A stretch of 45,627 nt of DNA from an uncultured Clostridia bacterium (GCA_947165785.1 CAMVBS010000013.1:1-45627); one strand, 5' to 3'; counted from the first letter of the stretch, positions 33,301-42,358 are shown. The notes: a model not told the origin generated them from the sequence alone. Numbers and translations are program-made.

Positions 33301-35323
33301 CGCCTATTACATGACCGCTCTCGTTATAAGTGGTCTTGTAGGATACCTGCATCCACATATTGTTGCCGAAGATGGATCTGAAATGAACAAAATCAGAACC
33401 GTTGTCAACGCCTGAATCGATGTCCTTATACATCTTTACGTAGGTATCATAGGATTCAGGGAAGACCGTGTTCTCATCCACGTAAGGGACGGATGCTCCG
33501 TCAGAACCGTGGAGAGTGATGTATTTGGTCGTAGCATCGTACTCCCATGTGATGGTGTTGGAGATGGAAAGTGCGAGACTGTTCTTGGTGTTTTCGAGCT
33601 TAAGGAGCTGCTCGGTAGTCTTAAAGTTGGTTATGTCCGTTACGAGAGCTACGAGCTTAAGCGTGTTGGCCCTGTCAGGTTCGACAAAGGAGGCCTTTAC
33701 CCTGATCCATGTGGATCTGCCCCTGTATTCGAACGGCGACGAAGCGATGTATTCGACTTCGCTTCTTCCTGATTCATGAGCTTTCTTTATGGCATAAACG
33801 ATGCCGTTATATTCTTCTGCAGGCATGACTTCGATAACATCCTGACCATAGAACGGGTTACTCGTGTAGATAACGACGATCTCGTCATCACGAAGTTCTA
33901 TGATGAGGAATACTCCGTCCATGCCGGCAAGGACGGTCTGAAGATTAACGGAAATATCCGCGACCGAAGTATTGAGAGAGAACGATTCAGCATCGGAATC
34001 CTCACTTATGACAAATCTGTTCTTGCCGAGATGCTTAGCCTTGTACAAAGCTGCATCGGCTTCGGAGTAGAGATCCTCGAGCTTAGCCTGACCTCCTGTG
34101 AAGACCATGACACCGACACTGCTCGTCATGAGAATGGACTTGCCGTTTCTAAGGCACTCGTACTGGAGACAGTTGATGAGTTCCTGAGCTTTGTTATTGG
34201 CGATCCATGCCTTATCGAGATTCTTCATGAGGACGATGAACTCGTCACCGCCGACACGACCTACGAGGTCCGTATCCCTGAAGACTGACTTGATCTTCTG
34301 AGCGATATCTATAAGAACGTTGTCACCGGTCCTGTGACCGAACTGATCGTTGATCTCCTTGAAGTTATCGACATCGATCATAAAGAGCGCGTTGATCTGA
34401 TCGAGACCTTCGTTCTGAAGGTGGTGATCTATCTTGTTCATGATCGACTCGTGATTGAGGACACCCGTCATCAGATCCTGTTCGGCAGCCTTGATGAGGT
34501 TGTCTTTCTCTTCTCTTTGCTTACTGATGTCGATTACGGAGAAAAGAATGCACACGTGGTTGTTGGTCGGATCGATCACGAAGAAATACTCGTAATTTAT
34601 CCACTTGGAAGGGAATTCGTCTGTGTTTACGTAAAATTCGCGTGAATCTCCCGTGAGTCCTTCATTAAACTTACGAAGGATATTCTCCTGATCGAGATTT
34701 GCAAAATATCTGTGCTCGCTAATGTCGACCGAGATAAGTCTGTCAGATCTCGAGATGAATTCCTCGACAGACATGCGCATGCGGGTAACCTTACCTTTAC
34801 GGATAGCCGAGAACTCGAGCATCTTCCAATCTGATACGTCGATGAAGGCACAGCAAAGTGCGCTGTTTGGAAGGCTGAGATAGATATCGACCTGCTTTTT
34901 GAATCTTTGTTCGGCTTCGTAGGTCATGGTGTAGTCGATAACGGTTCCCATGACGCCTACCAGCTTGCCTTTGTCATAGAAAGGGACCTTCGTGCATCTG
35001 GAGTAGATGGTCTTTTTCTCTGCGGTCATCTCTATCGGGATAACCTCGTCGACGATGGAATCTTCGGTCTCGAGGACACGTCTGTCGATCTCCATATGCT
35101 TGGAACTGACTGGATTAACACCGAAAAACTCGTAATCGTTCTTACCGATAAGAAGATTAGGATCTTCTACGTGAACGAAATCTGCAAAACTTTTGGAGAC
35201 AGCCAGATACTTAAGATCCGTGTCTTTCAGATAGCAAGGTATGGATGAATTGTTAAAGAACTCGGAGAATGCCGAGAGAAACGCTTTATCGCTCTTTTTG
35301 GAGTGTGCCCCTCTTAGTCCCAT
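30329..35323 (-). CDS. Giant PAS/GGDEF/EAL cyclic-di-GMP signalling protein
   Basis: 1664 residues, no membrane segment. Order: PAS (about 20-135), a second PAS-like region (to about 275), GGDEF 1 with an intact signature at 358-362 (GGDEF) and DVDNFKEINDQFGHRTGD, then several PAS-like sensor regions (about 455-975), GGDEF 2 with a changed signature GGDNF at 1037-1041, EAL (about 1120-1370), and two more PAS-like regions at the C-terminus. The EAL domain has GESLCRW (Glu1159, ESL instead of EAL), NISRRDF, EVTES, MDDFGSGYSS (Asp1280, Asp1281) and IAEGVET, so phosphodiesterase activity is likely. GGDEF 1 could make cyclic di-GMP, GGDEF 2 may be regulatory. So it could both make and break the messenger under several signals. 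Confidence 0.94.
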   Translation of the reverse strand: MGLRGAHSKKSDKAFLSAFSEFFNNSSIPCYLKDTDLKYLAVSKSFADFVHVEDPNLLIGKNDYEFFGVNPVSSKHMEIDRRVLETEDSIVDEVIPIEMTAEKKTIYSRCTKVPFYDKGKLVGVMGTVIDYTMTYEAEQRFKKQVDIYLSLPNSALCCAFIDVSDWKMLEFSAIRKGKVTRMRMSVEEFISRSDRLISVDISEHRYFANLDQENILRKFNEGLTGDSREFYVNTDEFPSKWINYEYFFVIDPTNNHVCILFSVIDISKQREEKDNLIKAAEQDLMTGVLNHESIMNKIDHHLQNEGLDQINALFMIDVDNFKEINDQFGHRTGDNVLIDIAQKIKSVFRDTDLVGRVGGDEFIVLMKNLDKAWIANNKAQELINCLQYECLRNGKSILMTSSVGVMVFTGGQAKLEDLYSEADAALYKAKHLGKNRFVISEDSDAESFSLNTSVADISVNLQTVLAGMDGVFLIIELRDDEIVVIYTSNPFYGQDVIEVMPAEEYNGIVYAIKKAHESGRSEVEYIASSPFEYRGRSTWIRVKASFVEPDRANTLKLVALVTDITNFKTTEQLLKLENTKNSLALSISNTITWEYDATTKYITLHGSDGASVPYVDENTVFPESYDTYVKMYKDIDSGVDNGSDFVHFRSIFGNNMWMQVSYKTTYNESGHVIGALFAAHDVTNFMNSMDKYDTASRSYIKAMRDEKTVFHLNLSTNKLMSCGYCKDFIEPDHKIDTADDYLDYFKSIIDVTGDKKKDLEETYSRAHLKEMMNSNVDDLEEELFIKLPTDDSEWFRVRMALVVNPETREKEVFGQMRNINAEHTSQMIIDRIFDFEYEMLAVLDTKNSSIKILQDKTSMVPVNTDYMDYDDFLYSSLEDYIVDTEVMECASSIDMRNLKKELSSKKVYLTSFSAYDRSSESEDGQVQIRRKSFFFTYLDDNKRYIAMTKSDITNQYRAEFDRVSGVYNRAAFYEKTRLLIDSNPRTTFVIIRWDIDKFKLFNDIFGATEGDDLLAMIGNSYKTEEYKSEKIIVGNLGGDNFAICMPASDFAPENEIAHVMNMFNDLFVNYTLTFHMAAYKVTEPGLDVSIMCDRAAIAIKSIKDRASTKFVWYEESMRLDAVKELELISELRNALLTDQFVIYIQPQFNQMTMKLVSGESLCRWIRPDGQNVPPSDFVPILEKTGLITRVDQIIWDQTCQFLSRRKKEGKPNVPLAVNISRRDFYNPNFTSIIYDLIEKYDIEPELLDLEVTESAYIENTDLIVETINELRSHGFNVKMDDFGSGYSSLNTLKHVPVDMIKLDMNFLYFDDDDETAIFRGGVILDSVLRMAHWLSLPVIAEGVETAKQADFLKTIDCAIVQGYYFSKPLPLDEFEKMLDEASIDSSVSIFNLDNNFDNYDFWDPTAQTSLLFNTFIGAAGIFEYYNNRLSVLRLNNKFFKELHIQPGELDLQTLNIFDIVPKEELDKVISVLEAASNSSEEQTMECYLPPAFPSKDKLLWLRIKIRRIAHTDKRFAFYISIENITRRKLLEDKNTNLAKLLSAVMNVGNNGIFTYEIGEKLSVTMHSTRLAPLYGFTEAEYYEQFGKHPILGVHPDDRDELLKVLRAPFPKDRVSVRHDCRHVCKDGSYKKIEFLIYKPAMIGSKLMGYFVVSDSFEDQSPIIR

Positions 35324-35354
35324 ACTTCACCTGCCGAAAAAGTTTTACTTTTAT

Positions 35355-35383
35355 ATTATAAATATTCTAAGGGCCTTTTTCAA
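35355..35383 (-). promoter_or_regulatory. Promoter of the PAS/GGDEF/EAL gene
   Basis: On the minus strand TTGAAA, 17 bases, TATAAT, 32 bases before the start codon. Confidence 0.8.
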
Positions 35384-35480
35384 CAAACTGACTATTATGC
35401 ACAAACGTCCGAATACCAGTGCCTCAAAGGAATTTTACACCCCCTCGTTTACAAAGAATTTACACGTGATATCGCCCTTG

Positions 35481-36713
35481 TTATTTGATGTTATCAAGTG
35501 TTCCGAGAAATACCGGAAGACCTGTATCGAGGTCGACGATCGCATAGACGAACGGACGATTGCATGTGACCGAAGGCGACATTGCCTTGCCGCCGTATCT
35601 CAACATAACGGTGGCTGTTGCAGCAGCTGCAGTTGTTCCTTCTTCGTTTACGTTTATGTATGTCTTGTGGATGACCTTGTCGATACGGACGGAAGAATCT
35701 GTCATATTGGAAAAATCGGCAGCGGCAAATGCATCTTTCATTCCCATATCGATGAGAATGGATGATAGTTCAATATCATATTCATTGGTGAACTCGGGGA
35801 GCATAATGCGAAGGTCATCTACATTCTTACGGCTCTCCCACAGATCCCAATAAGAGTCAGAAGACATCTTGGCAAGATAGTCGGATGCGGAGATCTCCGG
35901 ATCGTCAGGAAGGATCACCATCAAGGCGAATCTGTCACCGTCGTATGGTCTTATAAAACCCTCGGCATCAGATGAGGAGATGTAGGTGTCTGCAGTTCCG
36001 TAAAGAAAATCGGCTGAGACCTTCGAACCGTCAGCATTGAAGAAATAGTCTTCGTCAACCCGCTCAAAGCCTTCTTTCCAAACACCGTCAAATGCGATCG
36101 CATTAACAAGTACCGCGTACGTGTTGGGATCGATATCCTCAGGTTGGATGATATGCGGGATACGTTCCCTGGTCTTCTCGCTGACCCAGGAATTGATGGT
36201 ATCTATACCCTGAGTGTCGAACTCTATGTTCTCGACGCGGGCATCAAAATTTTCTCGGGTGAAAACGACATAGGCATCCTTAAGCGTGTCTGACATAGCC
36301 TTGTTGATCCACACGGAGTTTCCTATGGAAATGGAATCGTTTTGAAGTTCGTTATAGTGTCTTATGCAAAATGCCACCGCATCAGCAGGATCGGCACCCG
36401 GTACAAGGACATCCGTCATCTGTGTCAGAGTGTCTCCTGATGCTCCTGCGGCCGTCATTCCGAGAGAGAATAATATCGAATCTGCTGAGATCAGGACATT
36501 GCCGTCGCTTTCCTTGGCACATCTTCCGGCAATGTCAAAGACGAATTCGGAATAGTTCCTGCACATTTCCTCATCGGTCTTTGTTTCAGTTGCTGCCATT
36601 ACCGTTTTATTCTCATACAAAGGTATGGTATCGGTCCGGTTTTTTCGAGAACACCCTGAAAAAAGGGATGCAAGTAAGAGAGCGGATAAAAATCCTGCAG
36701 TAAGTTTTTTCAT
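35481..36713 (-). CDS. Serpin family lipoprotein (protease inhibitor)
   Basis: 410 residues. Signal with lipobox LFSGC (Cys21), so the inhibitor is held on the outer face of the membrane. The serpin fold is shown by GNVLISADSILFSLGMTAAGASG (in order, positions about 71-93), INSWVSEKTRERIPHII, LVNAIAFDGVWKEGF, and the C-terminal signature CNRPFVYAIVDLDTG. The reactive loop hinge reads EEGTTAAAAT (357-366), with the small residues needed for inhibitory insertion, so it should be a working inhibitor. By standard counting from the hinge Gly (P15, 359), P1 is Tyr373 with Arg372 at P2, but the loop is about three residues long on the far side, so the exact P1 is open. GAGGAG precedes the ATG. It is divergent from the HAD gene. 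Confidence 0.93.
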   Translation of the reverse strand: MKKLTAGFLSALLLASLFSGCSRKNRTDTIPLYENKTVMAATETKTDEEMCRNYSEFVFDIAGRCAKESDGNVLISADSILFSLGMTAAGASGDTLTQMTDVLVPGADPADAVAFCIRHYNELQNDSISIGNSVWINKAMSDTLKDAYVVFTRENFDARVENIEFDTQGIDTINSWVSEKTRERIPHIIQPEDIDPNTYAVLVNAIAFDGVWKEGFERVDEDYFFNADGSKVSADFLYGTADTYISSSDAEGFIRPYDGDRFALMVILPDDPEISASDYLAKMSSDSYWDLWESRKNVDDLRIMLPEFTNEYDIELSSILIDMGMKDAFAAADFSNMTDSSVRIDKVIHKTYINVNEEGTTAAAATATVMLRYGGKAMSPSVTCNRPFVYAIVDLDTGLPVFLGTLDNIK

Positions 36714-36717
36714 TTCT

Positions 36718-36746
36718 TTGTACTCCTCATTCCGTTGATATATAAT
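36718..36746 (+). promoter_or_regulatory. Promoter of the HAD gene
   Basis: TTGTAC, 17 bases, TATAAT, in the 79-base gap between divergent serpin and HAD genes. The AT-rich centre may serve both directions. Confidence 0.65.
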
Positions 36747-36792
36747 TGACGCGCGGCAGGGATGATCTGTTGCAATATGTCAGGAGTCTTTT

Positions 36793-37446
36793 ATGAACGA
36801 TAACAGGATAAAAGCCGTCATATTCGATCTGGACGGCACGCTTACGGATACGGAACAGTTCTATCAGAAGGCATGGCCCAAGGCTTTGTCCCACTTCGGC
36901 TATAAGGTCGAACCCTGGATGCCGCTCGAACTTCGATCTCTCGGAAGGCCCTACGCCATAGTGACTTTCAGGAAATGGTTCGGCGAGGATTTCGATTATG
37001 AACAGGTCCGTTCTTATCGAAAAGAACTCATCAAAGACATGTTAAAGGACGGTATCCCGCTTAAGCCAGGTGCCGTCGAGATCCTGAAATGCCTGAAAGA
37101 CAAGGGCATAACGGTTGCCATGGCTACGGCCAACGATCTCGAGAGAACGACGGGATATCTTAAGCGTATAGGGATCATCGATTACTTCGACCGCCTCATC
37201 TGTGCAGATATGGTCAGATTCGGAAAACCTGCACCGGATATCTATGCACATGCCTGCAGGGAATTGGGACTTGATCCTTCGGAGACCTTCGCGGTGGAGG
37301 ACTCGCCTAACGGAGTCAGGAGTGCCTATAGAGCCGGCTGCAACGTTATCATGGTACCTGACCTTACCGAACCGGACGATGAGCTTAAGCCAATGCTCTT
37401 TGCCTGCGTTCCGTGTCTTACTGACATAGAGGGACTGCTGTTTTGA
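36793..37446 (+). CDS. HAD-superfamily hydrolase (beta-phosphoglucomutase/phosphatase-like)
   Basis: 217 residues, normal for subfamily IA HADs with a small helical cap. Motif I FDLDGTLTDTE (Asp12 nucleophile, Asp14 acid/base), motif II ATAND (Thr112), motif III Lys145 in RFGKPAPD, and motif IV VEDSPNGVRSA with Glu169 and Asp170. It is a phosphatase or phosphosugar mutase of the PgmB/YcjU/Gph group; the substrate cannot be told from sequence. AGGAG precedes the ATG at 36793. Confidence 0.9.
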   Translation: MNDNRIKAVIFDLDGTLTDTEQFYQKAWPKALSHFGYKVEPWMPLELRSLGRPYAIVTFRKWFGEDFDYEQVRSYRKELIKDMLKDGIPLKPGAVEILKCLKDKGITVAMATANDLERTTGYLKRIGIIDYFDRLICADMVRFGKPAPDIYAHACRELGLDPSETFAVEDSPNGVRSAYRAGCNVIMVPDLTEPDDELKPMLFACVPCLTDIEGLLF

Positions 37447-37531
37447 GCCACTTCTAAATTTCTTATTGCTTATTATAATAATATATGCAAGAATGTATCC
37501 TGTATTTTTTCAAAGCAGGAGATGAATGATA

Positions 37532-38905
37532 ATGAGTGAGACAGTAGAAAATCCGTTGGGAACCAAGCCTTTGGGAAGGCTTCTGTTCTCACTTGCCGTT
37601 CCTGCCATAATCGCGAACATCGTCAATGCACTCTATAATATCGTCGACCAGATCTTCATCGGAAGAGGTGTCGGTAAGCTCGGCAACGCCGCTACTTCGA
37701 TATCATTTCCGCTTACGACCGTGTGCCTTGCCTTAGGCCTTATGATAGGACTCGGCGCTTCTTCGGGCTTCTCGCTCGAGCTCGGACGCAAGAACGAGGA
37801 CAAGGCCAGAAAGATCGCAGGTTCCGCGATCGGTGCACTTCTTATCTGCGGTGTTGTCATCATGCTCCTTGTCAGGATTTTCCTTAAGCCGATGCTCATA
37901 TTCTTCGGCTCGACCGAGAGCATCCTTCCATATGCGGAAGACTATGCGGGCATCACATCGTTCGGTATACCGTTCCTTCTTTTCTCGATGGGTGTAAATC
38001 CGCTTGTAAGAGCTGACCGCGCGCCTATCCTTTCCATGCTCTCGATCCTTATCGGTTCCATCATCAATACGATCCTCGATCCGATATTCATCTTTGTATT
38101 CAACTGGGGTATCGCAGGTGCCGCGTGGGCTACGGTCATCGGCCAGGTCATCGGTGCGGTCATCCTTTTCGCTTATATTCCGAGGTTTAAGTCAGTTAAG
38201 TTCAGGTTCTCGGATTTTATCCCGAAGGCGAAGTGGCTCTGGGTCATCACTAAGCTCGGATTCAACTCGTTTATCTTCCAGTTCAGCACTCTCGTTGTTC
38301 AGATCATCATGAACAATGTCCTTAATAAGTACGGTGAGAATTCCATCTACGGTGCCGAGACACCTTTGGCAGTCGCAGGTATCGTAACGAAGATCAATGT
38401 TATCTTCATAGCGCTCATCATAGGACTCATAAACGGTGCCCAGCCTATCTGCAGTTATAACTACGGCGCGCGTAAGTTCGCCAGGGTCAGAAAGACCGTT
38501 AAGCTCTTTATGGTCACTGCCATGATCATCTCTGTCATCTGCTGGCTCGGATTTGAGATCTTCCCGAAGCAGATCTTCATGTTCTTCGGCAAGAATGAGG
38601 AGCCTATCTATTTTGTCTACGCAGTAAGGTTCATGAGGACTTACCTTTTCTTCAATTTCATCAACGGCATCCAGATATGTTCGGCAACATTCTTCCCGGC
38701 GATCGGTAAGGCGGCCAAAGGTGCGATACTGTCGTTTGCAAAGCAGGTCGTCCTTCTTATCCCGCTCCTTGTTCTCCTTCCTATGGTCATGGGTCTTGAC
38801 GGAGTCATGTACGCTCAGCCGATAACCGATCTTGTTACCGTTGTCATGTCCCTTGCATTTTTGTGGCATGAATTCAGGCATATGCCTAAGGTCGACGAGG
38901 CCTGA
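37532..38905 (+). CDS. MATE family efflux transporter
   Basis: 457 residues from the ATG at 37532, nine bases after AGGAGA; an ATG six bases earlier is only three bases from it. About twelve membrane segments in two similar halves, with GTKPLGRLLFSLAVPAIIAN at the N-terminus, VDQIFIGRGVGKLGNAA, and QPICSYNYGARKFARVRK in the second half, all typical of the NorM/DinF/MepA-type family. It should export cationic drugs or metabolites using H+ or Na+. A TATAAT at 37474-37479 without a good -35 may be its promoter; no clear terminator separates it from the HAD gene. Confidence 0.94.
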   Translation: MSETVENPLGTKPLGRLLFSLAVPAIIANIVNALYNIVDQIFIGRGVGKLGNAATSISFPLTTVCLALGLMIGLGASSGFSLELGRKNEDKARKIAGSAIGALLICGVVIMLLVRIFLKPMLIFFGSTESILPYAEDYAGITSFGIPFLLFSMGVNPLVRADRAPILSMLSILIGSIINTILDPIFIFVFNWGIAGAAWATVIGQVIGAVILFAYIPRFKSVKFRFSDFIPKAKWLWVITKLGFNSFIFQFSTLVVQIIMNNVLNKYGENSIYGAETPLAVAGIVTKINVIFIALIIGLINGAQPICSYNYGARKFARVRKTVKLFMVTAMIISVICWLGFEIFPKQIFMFFGKNEEPIYFVYAVRFMRTYLFFNFINGIQICSATFFPAIGKAAKGAILSFAKQVVLLIPLLVLLPMVMGLDGVMYAQPITDLVTVVMSLAFLWHEFRHMPKVDEA

Positions 38906-38943
38906 TCTTTTTCTCGAAAACATCCCGCACTCCCGCCTTCTGC

Positions 38944-38952
38944 TGATATAAT
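38944..38952 (+). promoter_or_regulatory. Extended -10 promoter
   Basis: TG-a-TATAAT, 27 bases before the start of the zinc-ribbon protein. Confidence 0.65.
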
Positions 38953-38979
38953 CAAGAGCAGGGAGAAGGAGGTATCGTT

Positions 38980-39420
38980 ATGATATGTCAAAATTGCGGA
39001 AGTCAGATAGCTGACGGGCTCAATTTCTGTACGGAATGCGGTAAGCCCATAGTATCTCAAAGTGTTTCTTCGGAGCCGTCCAAGAACGAAGTAGATGAGT
39101 ATTTCAAAAAACTGAACTACGAGAAGGAATATGCTAAGGAAGCCTCCGTCTCGCATTCCGTATCAGTCGATAAACAACGCAAGAGAGCCGAAGCTTCAGC
39201 GACATCCTCCATTGTTATGGGAGCATTGGGCTTTTTTATGTCGGCACTTATAATTCCCGGTCTGATCCTCGGTATCATAAGTATCGTTAAGGCAGTAAAT
39301 TCCAAGAAAGCAGGATACAAAGGAAAGTCGGGAACGATAGGATTGATACTCGGGATCCTGTCCACGCTCATAGGTGTCCTGATGTTTATCCTGACGATCT
39401 ACTATACTGTTACAGGATGA
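38980..39420 (+). CDS. Zinc-ribbon membrane protein with DUF4190-like region
   Basis: 146 residues. The N-terminus is a zinc ribbon (Cys3, Cys6, Cys17, Cys20: CQNC and CTEC). A charged linker leads to two membrane segments (about 83-103 and 116-142) with an ASATSSIVMGALGFFMS start and GLILGIISIVKAVNSKK between them, the DUF4190 pattern. The function is unknown; such small proteins are common in clostridia. The last 11 bases overlap the end of the thioesterase gene on the other strand. GGAGAAGGAGG precedes the ATG. Confidence 0.86.
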   Translation: MICQNCGSQIADGLNFCTECGKPIVSQSVSSEPSKNEVDEYFKKLNYEKEYAKEASVSHSVSVDKQRKRAEASATSSIVMGALGFFMSALIIPGLILGIISIVKAVNSKKAGYKGKSGTIGLILGILSTLIGVLMFILTIYYTVTG

Positions 39421-39835
39421 TCCCACTGTCTTCCTGAGCATGTTCGATGAGACAGTCATAAAGATCCGGGAACTCTTTTTGCAGACGGATCGGCATACCC
39501 TTGTCATTGACGAAGCAGTGCTCGGAACGTGCTTCACATACGACCTTGTCATTACAGGTCATCTTATATTCGATCTTTAATTTAACGCCTTTGAACTCGG
39601 CGACCCTTACCTTGATATCGAGGATGTCGGCGAATGTTGAAGGCGTTTTATATCTGCATTCAACTGCAACTACAGGTGAGATTATGCCTTCTTTCTCGAG
39701 ACGGTCATAAGGCCAGCCGATCGATGCGAGTAAGTCGATCCTTGCTTCCTCCATGAAACGTACATAGTTGGAATGGTGGGTAATGCCCATCTTATCAGTC
39801 TCGTAGTAGTTGACGGTGTGTTTGTAAGAATGCAT
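39410..39835 (-). CDS. Acyl-CoA thioesterase (YbgC/4HBT hot-dog family)
   Basis: 141 residues, normal for the family. NYYETDKMGITHHSNYVRFM (9-28) is the 4HBT/YbgC signature with catalytic Asp14, and EARIDLLASIG continues the long helix. It should hydrolyse acyl-CoA thioesters in the cytoplasm, probably as a tetramer; the substrate is unknown. It lies alone on the minus strand between plus-strand genes, with a 3' overlap of 11 bases with the zinc-ribbon gene. Confidence 0.92.
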   Translation of the reverse strand: MHSYKHTVNYYETDKMGITHHSNYVRFMEEARIDLLASIGWPYDRLEKEGIISPVVAVECRYKTPSTFADILDIKVRVAEFKGVKLKIEYKMTCNDKVVCEARSEHCFVNDKGMPIRLQKEFPDLYDCLIEHAQEDSGIIL

Positions 39836-39909
39836 AAGAGATACTTCCTTTTGTGATCTGTGGAGATGATATCATCTTTTCGAGAGGCAGGCAAAAAATG
39901 ACACGGCTG

Positions 39910-39918
39910 TGTTATGAT
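39910..39918 (+). promoter_or_regulatory. Extended -10 promoter
   Basis: TG-t-TATGAT, 37 bases before the lipoprotein start. Confidence 0.5.
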
Positions 39919-39955
39919 GTCTTTGATATAAAACCTTCAAAAAGAGGAAGAACAT

Positions 39956-42352
39956 ATGAAGAAATGTGCAGCCTTATTACTGTCTCTCGCGATGATCACC
40001 GGAATGGTCTTTGCTGTCGGCGGTTGCGACAGATTTAAGAAACATGACAAGGACAGATCGTCTAAGAATGAAGATGACGAACAGACTGAAGAGACAATTG
40101 AGGTTACTGATGAAACCTTAGAGGGTATATGGTATGATTCCCACGGACCGTTCCTGGTTATCGATCCTAAGGGGAACACTCTTGAATTTGTGAGGGAAAA
40201 CCGGAATTCTTATCCTATAACTTCTGAATATGAGTTGCGTTCCATATCGGAAGACGGTTTTTGTCTGGTAGATCATTCAGATAACTCCTCTCTTAACTAC
40301 ATGTCTTATTTTACGGCAGGACAGTATAGTCCGATCCTTTATGACTGCGAATTTCTTGTACCGTTTACTCTCACTTCCGAAGGACACATGGATCTTATGG
40401 GATATGATCTGTTCAGGGAAGACACCAAAGAGGCCAAGGGGATCCTCAGCAAGATAGAGGAACATCTCTTTAATGATACTTTTAAGGCTTTTGAAGTTTC
40501 TTGTACCTTGACGGAGGATACTCTTACTTTCGAAAAAAATGATCAGATCTTCGATATCGATTATGAAAGTGGCATGTTTACGGCAAGTCAGGACTCATAT
40601 GATATAGCGGGAGGATGGGCTTATCTCTCGGATAAGGACAGTGATGATGTCGTCATCTGTTTTTCTAACTTTTATTTGGGAAATTCCGATTCGAGATCTC
40701 CGAGTGAAGTAATGTTTGAAGATAAGCCTTTTTCCATCGATCCGGTTACTTTTGAGAAGACTCTTTATTTTATTGAAGATGATCATCTTATACTTACCGA
40801 TAAAGACGGGAATATCAAAGAGAGCCTGGAGATAACGGATAATTCGGAAACAGGGATCTCTACAGATGATTCAAGGACGCTGTTCCTGTTCGGATCAGGA
40901 TGTGTGTTCGGAAGATATGATCTGTATCTTGTCGGAGATGTTCTGGTCGATGGTATCTATTATCCTTGGACATTAAGAGGTATCGCGTATGATTACAGGC
41001 AGGATGTCCTGGACGGAAAGATCAAGAATGAAGTCTATACGGAAAATGTTCTGAACATAAAGTTATCCGGCGGTACAAAAATAACTGCGAAAATAGATAC
41101 AGCAGGTGAGGACATCAAGGATATCTGGCTTCCTGACTACGCAAATATCAGCATCTTCAGTCAAGATGAGACTGTAATGACGGGTTATCCTTCGGATGGC
41201 AATGTTCTTACGGATACGATAAAGATCAGTTCTATGAAAAGTGAGAAAGTTGAGTTTTCACTCGATATAAAGACCGATTGTCCGGAGGAATATATCAGTG
41301 TTGTCGAACAGGATAAAGGTATCATCGATATCGACCTCGATCTTACTCCGGCAACTGAGGGGTACACTGCGAACTTTACTGTCACGGAACCCGGATCATA
41401 CAGCATATATGATACGAGAAAGATCATTGCCGAATCTACAGAGGTCACACCTGAGACGCTTTTTGAAATGGATCCGAACATGAGTTACTGGGCAGTTAAC
41501 GAGAATACAGGCGATATCCTGGATCTTGTCGATCTCGATTATATCAAGAGTTCCGTATTCGATCTCAAGACCGGAAGTGCGGACTTCTGGGTAAGTACCC
41601 CGGAGGAGCTTGCTTCTGTTGTCTATTACGTAAACTCACTGCCTGTTGCAGATGGGACTGAGACTCAGGTCATGTATTACGTCCATCTCTTGAACGATAT
41701 AGATCTTGAAGGATATGAGTGGGCATCGCTCGGATATACTTATTGGGGAAGGTCAGGAGACCTTGATTGTGAATATGCCTTCAGGGGAGTTATCTTCGGA
41801 AACGGATATTCGATCAAGAACATGACCCTCGGTGACGGAAATGAATCCTTCATCAAATGCTGTCATTTGGCAACCGTGATAGGCCTGACACTTGATCATC
41901 CTACTTTGAACTACACGGATTATGGCACAAGAGACTGCTTCATAGGAGATGGCCAGTGCATTACCGAGCTCTTTGACTGTCATGTCATACTTGACGGTAG
42001 AGAAGATTATGAATTCTCGGCTGGCGACAATGATTCCATCAACTATTTTAACTGCTCGATGATCATCGACGGTAAGGAAGAGGAACTGGATAAGGAACTC
42101 TATAAACCGTTCTACTATAACGGTGTCGATAACTGGATCAGAGCTTTCTATCAGTCGGATGGAGGTTCATATAATTATGATGCCGAGGCAGAATACGAAG
42201 CATATATGGAAGACACGTTGGCTTTCGATAAGATGTATTACTACTACGGAATGGATGAAGAAGCTGAATATCATATCGGTTATCTGGATTTCCGCGGCTG
42301 GATGGTAGGAGATGAGTTCTATCTTAACTTCGGATATGTTTACCAGGAGTGA
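39956..42352 (+). CDS. Large lipoprotein with C-terminal beta-helix-like (GLUG-type) region
   Basis: 798 residues. Lipobox VGGC (Cys24), a Lys/Asp patch, then a short Thr/Glu linker. Residues about 55-300 contain two lipocalin-like units that begin LEGIWYDSHGPFLVIDPKGN and use words such as FEKNDQIFDIDYESG. The C-terminal part (about 530-720) has HLLNDIDLEGYEWASLG, FRGVIFGNGYSIKNMTLGDG and similar turns, the pattern of GLUG/beta-helix repeats in surface proteins. No catalytic residues were recognised. It is the first gene of a three-gene run with YunG and the GH39 enzyme (gaps of 6 and -4 bases). Confidence 0.82.
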   Translation: MKKCAALLLSLAMITGMVFAVGGCDRFKKHDKDRSSKNEDDEQTEETIEVTDETLEGIWYDSHGPFLVIDPKGNTLEFVRENRNSYPITSEYELRSISEDGFCLVDHSDNSSLNYMSYFTAGQYSPILYDCEFLVPFTLTSEGHMDLMGYDLFREDTKEAKGILSKIEEHLFNDTFKAFEVSCTLTEDTLTFEKNDQIFDIDYESGMFTASQDSYDIAGGWAYLSDKDSDDVVICFSNFYLGNSDSRSPSEVMFEDKPFSIDPVTFEKTLYFIEDDHLILTDKDGNIKESLEITDNSETGISTDDSRTLFLFGSGCVFGRYDLYLVGDVLVDGIYYPWTLRGIAYDYRQDVLDGKIKNEVYTENVLNIKLSGGTKITAKIDTAGEDIKDIWLPDYANISIFSQDETVMTGYPSDGNVLTDTIKISSMKSEKVEFSLDIKTDCPEEYISVVEQDKGIIDIDLDLTPATEGYTANFTVTEPGSYSIYDTRKIIAESTEVTPETLFEMDPNMSYWAVNENTGDILDLVDLDYIKSSVFDLKTGSADFWVSTPEELASVVYYVNSLPVADGTETQVMYYVHLLNDIDLEGYEWASLGYTYWGRSGDLDCEYAFRGVIFGNGYSIKNMTLGDGNESFIKCCHLATVIGLTLDHPTLNYTDYGTRDCFIGDGQCITELFDCHVILDGREDYEFSAGDNDSINYFNCSMIIDGKEEELDKELYKPFYYNGVDNWIRAFYQSDGGSYNYDAEAEYEAYMEDTLAFDKMYYYYGMDEEAEYHIGYLDFRGWMVGDEFYLNFGYVYQE

Positions 42353-42358
42353 TCAAGT

